In this document: in pieces, positions 50,620 to 61,900 of the stretch
Position numbering within the stretch: position 1 is the stretch's first letter
How the letters are laid out: each line of letters starts with the position of its first letter
Assembly: GCF_900104895.1 (NCBI RefSeq)
Contig: NZ_LT629742.1
Location: 620,001-684,000 of the forward strand
Length of the DNA stretch: 64,000 nucleotides
Origin: Microterricola viridarii
Lineage (GTDB): Bacteria > Actinomycetota > Actinomycetes > Actinomycetales > Microbacteriaceae
Reading direction: 5' to 3'
Made by a program: the position numbers and the translations under genes
The notes under the pieces: generated by a model
What the model saw: the letters and a program-made list of their open reading frames with translations, nothing else
Told to the model about the DNA's origin: nothing
Databases searched by the model: none

Positions 50620-51930
50620 CTATCCGCCGAACAGCAGCACGAGCAGGGTGACGTTGAGCGTGATGAGCAGAACGGATGCCACGGCGCCCGCCGAGGTCGT
50701 CACCCAGCGGTTGCGGTACTCGCCGAGCACGCCGGCCTTCGCCGTCAGCCAGACCAGCGGCACCAGGGCGAACGGGATGCCGAAGGAGAGCACCACCTGG
50801 CTGAGCACGAGGGCCTGGGTCGGGTCGAAGCCGCTGCCGAGGATCAGCAGCGCCGGGATCAGCGTCACGAGCCGGCGGGCCACGAGCGGCACCCGCACGT
50901 GCAGCAGGCCGTGCATGATCTCGGCGCCGGCGTACGCGCCGACCGAGGTAGAGGCCAGCCCGGAGGCGAGCAGGCCGACAGCGAACAGGGTTGCGACGAC
51001 GGCGCCCATCGAGTCGTGCAGCGCCGCGTAGGCGCCCTCAAGGCTGTCGGTGCCGGCGACGCCCTGCAGGTTCGCGGCGGCGAGCAGCAGGATCGCGAGG
51101 TTGACGCTGCCGGCGATGACCATCGCGATCGAGACGTCCCAGCGGGTGGCGGTGAGCAGGCGCTTCGTGGTGAGCCCGGATGCCCGCACCTCGAAGCGGT
51201 CGCGGGCGAGCGCCGAGTGCGCGTAGATCGCGTGCGGCATGATCGTCGCGCCGAGGATGGAGGCGGCCAGCAGCACCGAGTTGGTTCCCTCGAAGCGGGG
51301 GACCAGCCCGCCCAGCACGCCCTCGGGTGACGGCGGCGCGATGAAGACGCCGGCGGTGAAGCCGATCGCGATGATGGCGAGCAGGCTGATGACGACGCGC
51401 TCGAACACGCGGGGGCCGCGCCGGGTCTGCACGGCGAGCATCACCATCGACACGGTGCCGGTGATGACGCCGCCCCAGATCAGCGGCAGGTTGAACAACA
51501 GGTTGAGCGCGACGGCGCCGCCAATGATCTCGGCCAGGTCGGTGGCCATCGCCACGAGCTCGGCCTGCAGCCAGTAGCTGCGGCGGGCGTGCCGGTTGCG
51601 GATGCGGAGGCCGAGCAGCTCGGGAAGGCTCTTGCCCGTGACGATGCCGAGCTTGGCCGAGAGGTACTGGATCAGCCAGGCCATCACATTGCCGGCGACG
51701 ACCACCCAGACGAGCAGATAGCCATACTCGGCGCCGGCGGTCATGTTGCTGGCGACGTTGCCCGGGTCGAGGTAGGCGACGCCGGCCACGAGGGCGGGGC
51801 CGAGCAGCCAGAGGATCCGGTGCTGACCGCCGCGGCCGAGGCGCGCGGCACGGCGCTGGGCAGGGCTCGCGGCAGGGCTCGCGGCGGTTCCCGCTCCCCG
51901 CGCCTGCTCGTCGTTGAGAGTTTTAGGCAT
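50620..51930 (-). CDS. mntH: NRAMP-family divalent metal (Mn2+/Fe2+) transporter
   Basis: Integral membrane transporter of 436 residues with eleven hydrophobic segments. The NRAMP metal site is present: D55-P-G-N58 in VAYLDPGNVASNM and M231-P-H233 in ATIMPHAIYAHSA. Proton-coupled Mn2+ uptake is the expected role. ATG 51930 lies inside a perfect palindrome. The longer open frame upstream (to 52161) runs through an intergenic hairpin and is not used. Cotranscribed with the DtxR-type repressor. Confidence 0.92.
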   Translation of the reverse strand: MPKTLNDEQARGAGTAASPAASPAQRRAARLGRGGQHRILWLLGPALVAGVAYLDPGNVASNMTAGAEYGYLLVWVVVAGNVMAWLIQYLSAKLGIVTGKSLPELLGLRIRNRHARRSYWLQAELVAMATDLAEIIGGAVALNLLFNLPLIWGGVITGTVSMVMLAVQTRRGPRVFERVVISLLAIIAIGFTAGVFIAPPSPEGVLGGLVPRFEGTNSVLLAASILGATIMPHAIYAHSALARDRFEVRASGLTTKRLLTATRWDVSIAMVIAGSVNLAILLLAAANLQGVAGTDSLEGAYAALHDSMGAVVATLFAVGLLASGLASTSVGAYAGAEIMHGLLHVRVPLVARRLVTLIPALLILGSGFDPTQALVLSQVVLSFGIPFALVPLVWLTAKAGVLGEYRNRWVTTSAGAVASVLLITLNVTLLVLLFGG

Positions 51931-51966
51931 GCCTAAAACATAGCAACTTTTAGGCGCACCTAAAAG
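51921..51966 (-). promoter_or_regulatory. mntH promoter with two metal-repressor palindromes, one over the start codon
   Basis: TTTTAGGCATGCCTAAAA (51921-51938) is a perfect 18-bp palindrome containing the mntH ATG (51930-51928). CTTTTAGGCGCACCTAAAAG (51947-51966) is a nearly perfect second one. Between them, on the minus strand, TATGTT (51942-51937) is a -10 box ending six bases before the ATG. Transcription should begin at the ATG, and a bound repressor would block both the -35 region and the start. Confidence 0.8.
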
Positions 51967-51978
51967 CCCTCGCGCCCG

Positions 51979-52043
51979 CCTCCCGGTTGCCACAAATCGG
52001 GGGTCCGCGCGCCCCACACCCCTGATTTGTGGCAACCGGGAGG
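51979..52043. terminator. Long inverted repeat between divergent mntH and SpoU genes
   Basis: Left arm 51979-52004 begins CCTCCCGGTTGCCACAAATC and right arm 52018-52043 ends GATTTGTGGCAACCGGGAGG. They pair over 26 nt with one mismatch. It lies between divergent genes, so it cannot be a normal 3' terminator; a mobile palindrome or transcription insulator is possible. Confidence 0.7.
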
Positions 52044-52066
52044 GGGCGCGGGGGAAGTAGCCTTGT

Positions 52067-52774
52067 GTGGTGAATGAGCAGACGCAGGACGCCGCGGCCG
52101 ACGGTGACGAAGGCCGGGCCGCGGAGGCCATCGCGCCGACCCCAACCGTCGAACTCAGCACCTGGGGCGTCGGGCCGTGGCCCGGCGGCCGCGAGGAGTG
52201 GCCGGACGAGGACTACTACGACCCCGAGCTGCTCGCGCACGGCGACACCCGCAATGTGATCGACCGCTACCGGTACTGGCGCATGGAGGCCATCGTGGCC
52301 GACCTCGATGAGCACCGGCATCCGTTCCATGTCGCCATCGAGAACTGGCAGCACGACATGAACATCGGCTCGATCGTGCGCAGCGCCAACGCCTTCGCCG
52401 CCGACACCGTGCACATCGTCGGCCGGCGCCGCTGGAACAAGCGCGGCGCCATGGTCACCGACCGCTACCAGCACGTGCTGCACCACTCCACCGTCGATGA
52501 GCTCGTCGAGTGGGCGCGCGCGGAGGGGCTGCCGATCATCGCGATCGACAACGTTCCTGGCTGCGTGAAGATCGAGACGTTCACCTGGCCCGAGCGCTGC
52601 CTCATGCTGTTCGGCCAGGAGGGGCCCGGGCTGTCGCCGGAGGCGATCGCCGCCGCCGCCGCCGTCGTGGAGATCACCCAGTTCGGGTCCACCCGCTCGA
52701 TCAACGCCAGCGCGGCCGCGGCCGTCACCATGCACTCCTGGGTGATGCAGCATGTGAGCTTCGCCACGCAGTAG
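52067..52774 (+). CDS. SpoU/TrmH-family RNA 2'-O-methyltransferase
   Basis: A 235-residue knotted methyltransferase. Motif 1 is IENWQHDMNIGSIVRSANAF, motif 2 MLFGQEGPGLSPEAI, motif 3 QFGSTRSINASAAAAVTMHS. It methylates a ribose 2'-OH in tRNA or rRNA with SAM. Two adjacent GTG codons (52067, 52070) are possible starts; TAGCCT at 52058-52063 favours 52070 on a leaderless message. Confidence 0.92.
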   Translation: MVNEQTQDAAADGDEGRAAEAIAPTPTVELSTWGVGPWPGGREEWPDEDYYDPELLAHGDTRNVIDRYRYWRMEAIVADLDEHRHPFHVAIENWQHDMNIGSIVRSANAFAADTVHIVGRRRWNKRGAMVTDRYQHVLHHSTVDELVEWARAEGLPIIAIDNVPGCVKIETFTWPERCLMLFGQEGPGLSPEAIAAAAAVVEITQFGSTRSINASAAAAVTMHSWVMQHVSFATQ

Positions 52775-52996
52775 GCCCGCGCTCAGGTTAGGGCCAAAGT
52801 GCCCCCAGTTCGGGGTGCAAAGGGTGATTTTCGGGGTGAAATCGGTCCTCACTACGGGGGACAGTTTGGGGTACAGCCACTCGGACTGGGATTCTGGAAG
52901 CGTAGCCCGCCCTAGACGCACGTGCGCGAGGTTCTCGGTGACGAGAATGTCGCGCGACCGGGCTGCACGCCCGATCCGCAGCCCAGGGGGATATCC
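52775..52996 (+). promoter_or_regulatory. Leader region of the giant surface-protein gene
   Basis: A 222-bp gap containing repeated TTCGGGGTG/GGGGTGAAA stretches (52812-52845) and a small hairpin TTCTCG-GTGA-CGAGAA (52932-52947). A TAGACG box near 52913 might be a -10. No known riboswitch was recognised. An AAACTG-type -35 was not assigned. Confidence 0.4.
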
Positions 52997-55900
52997 ATGC
53001 CTGTTCCACGTTTGCGCTCCAGCGCGCCTGCCCACCGCGCACCGCGTCGACGGTACCTCGGGCAGACGCGCCTCTTCTCGGTGGCGGCCGCGTTCCTCTC
53101 GGTTGTGGCGCTGCTGGCGGGAGGGCTCGTCGTCGGCGGAGTTGACGGTGGCCAGTCGCACGCGGCCGAGATCGAGTCGGAGCTCGCCCTCACCAAGACG
53201 GTGACCGCGCCGAACACCTCCCCGTATGCCCCCGGCGAGACCTTCAGCTACACGATCGAGCTCCGCTGCAACGTTGTGAGCGCCGACGTCTGCACCGACG
53301 CGCAACTCACCGACGCCCTGCCCGCACCGCTGGTCTTCGACGATGGCGTGCCGGACCCGGTCCGGGTGCAGGGAGTCTCGGCTCCCACGGTCACGCTGGA
53401 TGGCACGTCCTTCACCGTTGACTTCACCGCCAAGGGCGAGAGCGGGACGGGCATCCTGGGCGGCGAAACGTACTCCATCGCCGTGTACGTGAAGGTTCCT
53501 GCCAACGTCAGCGGTGACCTCGACGGCACCGAACTCGTCAACGTCGCTCACGCGACAGCCTCGAACGCGGAGGCAGTTGAGAGCCCGGCGAGCATCACGC
53601 TCGAAGTGCCCGTGGTTCTGGACTCGAGCGTCGCCAAGTCGGTCGACAACAAGCAGGTAGCCGGGGCAACAGTTCCGGCTGTTGCCGATCAGCCCGTGGA
53701 GTACACCATCGGCGGCGGCAACGCCTCGAACCGCGCAGTCGACACCCTCGTCATCCAGGACCCGGCCGACGGTTCGACGAGCCCGCTGGGCGGATACCTC
53801 GACTTCGCCGGGATCGGCTCGATCACGGCGCCGACCGGCGCGGACCGGGTGAAGATCGAGTACCGCGACGCCCTCGGCGACTGGGTTGAGGCCTATGCGA
53901 CCGGCCCGATCCCCGCCGACACCACCGGCATCCCGGCCATCGATCCGTTGACCGAAGTCAAGGGCCTCCGGTTCACGTTCAGCAAGAACGCCGGCCAGCT
54001 CCCGCCGACCCCGGCGGACGGCCAGGCCGCGATCGTCATCAACACGGTCACCAACAGCACCGTGAGCACGATCCCGCAGGATCAGTCGGTGACGATCCCC
54101 AACACCGCCGCGTCGCACGTCACGCTCGGGGCTACCGCGACCCCGCCGAAGACCGCCCCGGCCGACGTCGTCGTCAGCAACACCGGCCCGCAGGTGGGCG
54201 TCACCAAGGTGTTCACGAAGGACGCCCTGCTCGCCGGCGAATCGACCACCGCGCTGATCACCGCGACGAACGGCAATCGCGCGGTGACCGAGCTCGTCAT
54301 CGCGGAGCCGTCGCCTGGCGCTGCAGACCTCGCCGCCCAGGGTCTCGACTTCGGTGGCTTCACTGACGACCTCGAGTGGCCGGCCAACGCCGATGCTGCG
54401 AGCGTCGAGTACGAATATGCGGACGGAACCTTCGAGACCATCGCCGCGGACGGGGTTGACACGCTCCCCGTCGCACCGGCGGGAAAGACTGTTGTCGGCT
54501 TCACCGTGCGCTTCACCGGCCCGATCCAGGCCAACGCGACAACCGACATCTCGTTCACCGTGACCGCGCAGCCGGTCCCTGGCGTGGACGACGTCACCAA
54601 TACCAATGAGACGACCGCCACCGTCACCGACGTCCACGGCAAGACCGGCATCGACGACGCGCAGGACGACCTCACACGCCAGCCGGCGCGCGTCTCGACC
54701 AGCGTCGAGAAGAACATCGCGCGCGAGGAACTGTGGGCCGCGCCCGGCGCGGTGAGTTCCGTCTCCATCGTCGGCGCCGTCAACGACGCCGGGTCGAATG
54801 CGTCCACCATCGGCTCCGAGCACCTCACCATTACCGATCCCGCCGACACCGCCACTCCGAGCGAGTTCTGGAACACCTTCAACCTTGCGCGGATCACCGC
54901 CGGCGTGCCCAGCAACGCCAACCTCACGGTGAAGTATTGGGACGGCTCCGACTGGCAGACCTTTGCGGGCGCCGGCCTGATCGAGGGCAGCGCAAATTGG
55001 GACTTCACCGTTCCGAACGCACTCAAAGACACCATCCAAGGCGTGCAGTTCGTCTATACCGGCAAGGACGGCAAACTCCTGCCGCCCGGGTTCACGGCCG
55101 CGCCCTACCTGAGCGTGCAGACGCGCGACGAGTTCCGCGACGGGAGCGGCAGCGTCGCCGACGCGGCCAAGGCCGCCGATCCGCTTGTTGTGGCGAACCG
55201 GGCGTCCGCCGCGGTCAGCAACCCGAACGACACCACACCGGCCGACAACAAGGCAGAGGCCGACGACACGATCAGCCTCAAGCCGCTGGACGGTGCCGGT
55301 GTCGGTCCCGACCTGATCGAGAAGCACTGGCTGAGCGACGAGGTGTATGCGTTCAGCGATGAGCAGCGCACCGCGCGCCTCAGCTGGTCAACCGAGGGGC
55401 TGCCCTTCACCACGGTCACCGTTGTGGACGACCCAACCCCCGGCGCCGCTTTCGGAAACATCCAGGCCTCCGTCTACGACGCCTTCGACCTGGCCAAGAT
55501 CGAGCCGATCACCCCTGCACTCGACCCGCTGATCGCCTACGACAAGGTTGAGCGCGTCGAGCTGTTCAACGACGCCTCCGACACCTGGGACGACATCACC
55601 GGCCAGGTCTGCACCCCCGCCGCCGCGTGCGACGGCGCATTCCCCGGTTACGTGCTGACAGCTGCCGAGCGCGCCTCGACGCTGGCCGTGCGCCTGACCT
55701 ACGCCGAGGGCTCCAAGCGCACGGCGGAGGCCGCGCCCCCTGTCGACAGTGGAGTCGCCGCGTCGTACAACCACGAACGCGGACTCGACCTCACCTTCCA
55801 GATCCGCCAGAAGAAGCGCAGCGGCGGGCCGGTCGTCGGCGACATCCACACCGACACCTACAACACCGGCGTGCGCGGCCTCGTGAAGAACACGGTGAAC

Positions 55901-58900
55901 CTCAGCGGGCAGGGTGCGCACAACGTGTCCCAGAGCGCCGAGGACACGATCACGATTCGCGACACCCCGGTCAACGTCGAGATCACGAAGACGTTCGACC
56001 AGAACGAGCTGCCGGTCCCGCCGGCCGGGACCGACGCCGGCAAGTACCCGCTGGTCACCGCAACCATCGTCGCGACGAACACGACCCAGCAGGGGGTCAA
56101 GGTAGAAACCCTGAGCGTCTCGGATCCTGCTGCCGCGCAGGCCGCCCCGACCGCATACAACTGGCTCAACCTGTACGCGATCGGCCGCATCACCGTGCCG
56201 GACGCCGCGACGACATCGACGGTCACGCTGACCAGGGTCGGTGGCGCCACCACCGATTACACGATCCCCCAGGCCCAGGCCCTGACGGCCAGCGCGCTGG
56301 GTGATGTGATCGGCGTCAGTGTCGTTCACTCCGACCCGACCAGGGCCACGATCGTGTCTGGCGCATCGAGCACGCTGGAGCTGACCTTCCAGATGCGAGA
56401 GTTCCAGCGTGACAGCCCGGGCACCGCGGTCGCCGTCGGCAACCAGGCCCGGAATGTGGCCCACACCGATGCCAGCCGCCCGGGTGGGCACACAATTGAC
56501 GAGGCAGAGGGCACCTCCGAAGCCACCGTCGGATTCGTTGCCGCCACCTACGGCGTTCTGGCGGACAAGACGCTCGCCCCCGCCACCCGCTTCGAGGACC
56601 AACCCCGCACCGGGTACCAGCTGACCCTCACCGGGCAGCCGACCGGCAACGTGCGCACCACCAAGCTCACGATCTCCGACACCACGCCGACCTTCTGGAA
56701 CGCATTCGAGCTGGCGTCTCTGCCCCAGGTGACGCTGCCGACCGGCGTGCGTCAGCTGCGCACCTCGGTGCTGGTCGGCGTCGAAGCTTCCCTGGTCGGC
56801 TCGGTGCTGACGCACACCTGCGAGGCCGACACCGATCTCAGCGCGTGCTGGGTCAGGGGCAACTGGGAGGACGCCGCCACGAACGGCACCATCACCCCGA
56901 AGCTGCCGGACGGCGTCACAGCCGCCGACGTGCGCGGTGTGCGCTTCGAGGTGCGCCGCGACACCGCTTCGAGCAACTGGGAGCGCCCGCGCAACCCGCA
57001 GGTCGTCATCAAGGTCAATGCGACGCGCCTGGAGAACTTGCGCGTCGGTCCTGGCGGCGAAGTCGACAGCTACCTTGCGCCGACCACCCGGGTCGGTGTC
57101 GGTCTGAGCGCCGCCCCGGGCGAGACGGTCCAGGGCACGACCAGCAACGTGCTCGACGTGCACGGAGACGGCTCGTGGGGGACGCCGCAGGCGCCCGCAA
57201 CCCTCTGGACCGGCGACGCCGCTGACTCGGCCAACACGGTGCTCCAGCACCGCGTCAACCGCATCAAGGTGGAGAAGGCGCCGGGCAACGGCGCCGGAGG
57301 CGCGGTCTCCCAGCAGTACCCGCCGGACTTCAGCATCCCGTACGCCATGACGATCACGAACACCGGCGACTGGAACATCACCGGGCTGAAGCTCGCCGAC
57401 CAGATCGCCGTCGACGGTGGGGGCGCGCTCCTCGTTCCGATGACGGGCGTCGACCCGGTCTTCAAGTTCACACTCTCCAACCAAACCAGTGGTGCGCTGC
57501 CCAACACCGGCTTCTCCGCGTCCCTCGACGAGAGCAGCGGCGCGGTCGCGATCACCGTCCCGCCGTCCTTCGTCTTCAAGCCGGGCGACAAGATCGTCAT
57601 CCAGGCCGCGCTGATGTTCCGCCTCGGCCTCGTGCCGAGTACCCCCGTCGAGAACTCCATCACCGCGACCAGCGATCGTGTCTTCGAGCGGTGCGAGTCG
57701 ACGCTGAACAACCGGCCCCGCACGGACACGACGAACGTCGCCTCCTGTGAGGCGTTGACGACGGTCAACCCGGCGGCGTCGGCCCCGATCGGTGTGGCCA
57801 AGGCCGTCAAGGGCGTGGCAGCCGGTGTACCGGACGCGCAGCCCGGCGACGTCAACTACGACGACCTCGGCGTGCTGAGCACGTCGGCTTCGGGCTCTGC
57901 CGCCGCCTGCGCCACGCCGAACGCCGGCGGTGGGTACTACACGAACAACTGTGTGCCGATCACCCGGCCCGGCGGCGTTGAGTCCTGGCGCATGACCTTC
58001 ACGAACCGCGGCAACATGGCCAGCGATTCCATCGTCGCCATTGACGTGCTTCCGGCAGTGAACGACACCGGCGTTGTGACCGCTCCGAAGCGAGGCTCCG
58101 CGTGGTCTCCCACGCTGCTCGGCAACGTCGCGAGCAATGCTCCGGGCGCCACGGTCAGCTCGTTCTACACGAACGTCACGCCGGCGCGTGCCTGCAACGG
58201 CAAGGACATCGAGTACACCGCCCGCGTCGGCGACATCCCGACGAACGACGCCTGCTACCGCGACGTCAGCACGCGCGTCTGGACCCCGTTCGACGCCAAC
58301 ACCGCCGAGTCTGAGCTCGCCGCGGCCAAGGCCGTGAAGTTCGTGATCAGCTTCGCGACCGGCGCCGGCTTGGCTCCGGGTGGAGCCGCGTCGCTGACGT
58401 TCGAGACCCGCACTCCGTGGGTGTCGGATGCCGCGGTCGCGAGCGGTCTGCCCATCGCCTGGAACACGGTTGCCGCCGGTTCGCGCGGCACCGACGCCGG
58501 TGTCGAGATCTACCAGGGCCCGGTCGAACCCGTCCGGGCCGGTGTGGCGGCCCCCACCGGCGTGATCGCGCTGAAGAAGAGCATTGACACGCCTGCGGGC
58601 TGGACGGCGCCCCTGCCGAGCGGCTACGACGTCGGCCTGCAGTGCGTCTCCGGCGTGACCCCGGTCAACCTCGTCGGCGCGGGCGGCGTCAACCGGTCCA
58701 CCGCGACCGTCGCCGCCAACGGAACCGTGCTGTACTACGGCGCGGGCACCAACCTTCCGCTGTTCTCGACCTGCACGGCCGGCGAGCTCCCCAGCCAGGG
58801 CGCAACGGCCAGCTACGACCCCGCGGGTGCCAACGGGCGCTCGGGCAGCATTGAGGCGCTGCGCGGGTTCGGCGATCGCACCGACGTGCACCACCCCTTC

Positions 58901-61900
58901 GAGGACGCGCCGGAGCACAACCTGATCGAGGTCACCAACAGCTACGAGTACGCCGGGTTCTCGGTGACCAAGACCGTCGATGCGGGCGGTGCGCTGAACC
59001 AGGATGGCGAGGGAATCGTCTACTCGGGGCCGTACAACTTCCGCGCCAGCTGCCAGTTCCTCGGCAACACAGTGCTGAACGAGACGTTCTCCCTCGGCAT
59101 TGACGGGGTCAAGGAGTTCACCTCTCTGCCCGCCGGGGCCACGTGTTCCGTCATCGAGACGGGCCGCGGCGGTGCGTCCTCGACCAGTTCGGTGTTCACG
59201 CAGGCCGGCTCCCCGCCGGTTGCGGGCACCGGCCCGACGTCCTCCTTCACCCTGACGGCGGATGACGCACAGGGTGATTTCACCAGCGCACTCGTCATGA
59301 AAAACGTCTTCACCGTCGGTGCGGCGACCATCACCAAGGCGTTCGCCGGAACCGGCGCCGCCGACTGGGGCAACGAGGACTTCACCGTCGACCTGAGCTG
59401 CACGCTGGCATCGGCCAACCCGACCACGGTCTTCTCCGACACGCAGGTTCTGAACAAGACGGCTCCCACGTGGAACGTCTCCGACCTGCCGAGCGGCGCT
59501 AGCTGCACCGTGAGTGAGCCGAAGACGGGCGGGGCCAACGGCACCGCGTTCTCGCCGAGTACCTTCACCGTCGGAGCGAGCGTCAGCGCGCCGACGGCGG
59601 TGACGGTGACGAACACCTTCACGACGGGCAGCGTGCGAGTGACCAAGACGCTCGCCGGTGAGCCCGCCGCGTCGCTGGCACCCGCCACAGACGACGAGTA
59701 CACCGTCTCGATGTCGTGCACCAGGGAGGTGGACGGCGTCAGCAAGTCCATCGCCATCCCCGGCGGCGCGACGCGCACGATCACGGGTGGCGGTTTCGCC
59801 GACTACAACGGCCTGCCGACCGGCGCTGAGTGCACCGTGGCCGAGACCGATCTCGGCCACGCGCAGAGCTCGACGATCAGCCCGAACAACGGCGTCATCA
59901 CCGTCGGTGACAACGCCGCGACCGTTCAGGTCTCGGTCACCAACACCTTCGAGAATGGCTCGCTGGAGATCAGCAAGGCGGTGACCGGTGCTGGTTCCGC
60001 CTTCGCTGCGGCCACCTTCGACGCAACCGTGAGCTGCAGTTGGCAGGGCGCCGCACTGACTCTGCCGAACGCGGGAGCGGTCACGCTCGAGCCCGGTGTG
60101 CCCGTGACGGTGGACGACCTGCCGCTCGGCAGCGTGTGCTCGATTGACGAGGCAGACGCTGGTCAGACCTCATGGACGGCCAGCCCGGCATCCGTGACCG
60201 TGACCGATGCCACGGACGCCGCAGAGATCGCCGTGCAGAACGTGTACGAGCTGGCCAGTCTGCGGGTCGAGAAAACGGTGCAGGCCGGCAACGAATCCAC
60301 CACCCTGCCGACACGCTTCGCGTTCAGCGCACAGTGCACCTTCCAGGGTGCCGAGGTATTGCCGCTGACCTCGTTCATGCTCGACCATGGCCAGTTCCGT
60401 GAGTTCACCGGACTCCCGGCTCGCTCGGAGTGCGCCGTGACCGAGACGGATGCCCGCGGGGCCGACAGCACGGTGAGCAGTGTGAGCGTGCAGAACGCCA
60501 CGGTGCCCCCGGTCGTCGACCAGGGCACCAGCACGGTCACGATCCCGGAGCTCAGCGCCGATGTCGATGACGCCGCACAGAACACCGTCGGCTTCACGAA
60601 CCTCTTCGACGCTTCCGCGCTCATCGTGACGAAGAAGCTGGAGGGCGGCGCGGCGAGCTACGCGGCTGACAAGACCTTCGACGTGGACGTCTCCTGCACC
60701 CTCGCCGGTGAGGAGACGGTGACGAGGAGCCTCGCGTTGAACGCCGCGAACGGCTTCACTGCCAGCGTCGGCGAGCTCGTCGACGGTACGGAGTGCTCCG
60801 TCGTCGAAACGGGCGAGCACGGGGCAGACGCTGTCGTCATCACGCCGAACGACGGGGTCGACGAGACCGTGGGCCTGGTGACCATTCCGGCGTCCGGCAT
60901 CACCGAGCTCACGGTGAGCAACTGGTACCTCAGCGGTTCGCTCCAGGTCACGAAGTCCGTCGTGGGCGATGCAGCGGCAAAGTTCGGCACCAGCGACTTC
61001 GGAGTTGACCTCAGCTGCTCCCTGAACGGCACGCCGATCGAGATCGCCGGAGGCAACGCGCGCACCGTGAGTGCGGCGGCGCCGTCGGCGCTCTACACCG
61101 GCCTGCCGACCGGCGCCGTGTGTGAGCTCAACGAAACCAGTAACGGTGGCGCCGGCTCCAGCCGTCTCACCGATGCCGCGGGCGAGACGCTGGCCGGCAA
61201 CGCCGCGGACGGCCACCGCTTCACGGTCGCAACGGACGCCAGCCTGCTGGACTCGGCAGACCAGCCGCAGTCTGCCCTGGGGGTGGAGAACACCTTCAAC
61301 TTCGCGAGCGTCACCGCGGCGAAGACGGTCGAGTCCAGCGTTCTGGGCGCCGACGGCCAGCCGTTCGACCACGGCTCCTTCGAGCTCGCCCTCTCCTGCA
61401 CCCTCGACGGCCGGGCCGTCACCGGTGCGGAGCCGAATGAGCGCACCGTGACGGCTGGCGAGAGCATCAGCTGGACCGAGCTGCCCGAGGGCGCGGTCTG
61501 TGAGATCAGCGAGACGGATGCCGGCGGTGCCATCGGCACCACCATCCTGTCCGAGCAGGGGGAGACCAAGACAGCCGTCGCCGGCCGCAGCCTCGTGCTC
61601 GACCCGCTGCTCGCCCTCGACGGCGCCAACACGGTGTCGATCTCGAATGAGTTCGCCGCGGCATCCGTCGCGGTGCGCAAGGTTGTCGACGGCACCGCCG
61701 CCGACACCGTGAAGCGCAGCTTCCCCGTTGAGTTGTCGTGCGTGCTGATCGACGAGCGGCACCCGGCACCCGGCCTGGTCGTGCGGGATGCCGTGCACCA
61801 GATCGGCGGCAGCGAGAACCTGACGGTCATGGATGACGAGCTGCCGGCGGGTGCGGAGTGCACCGTCACCGAGACCGAAACCGGCAACGCTACGAAGACC

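Noticed and set aside
51950-55327. A 1125-residue minus-strand open frame over the SpoU and surface-protein genes
   Set aside because: It runs antisense to two genes with clear domains, and its Arg/Gly/Val-rich composition is that of a shadow frame.
55388-59860. A 1490-residue minus-strand open frame opposite the surface protein
   Set aside because: Very long but Arg/Gly/Val/Asp-rich, with no recognisable fold; it mirrors codon bias of the coding strand, where signal peptide, repeats and anchor are evident.
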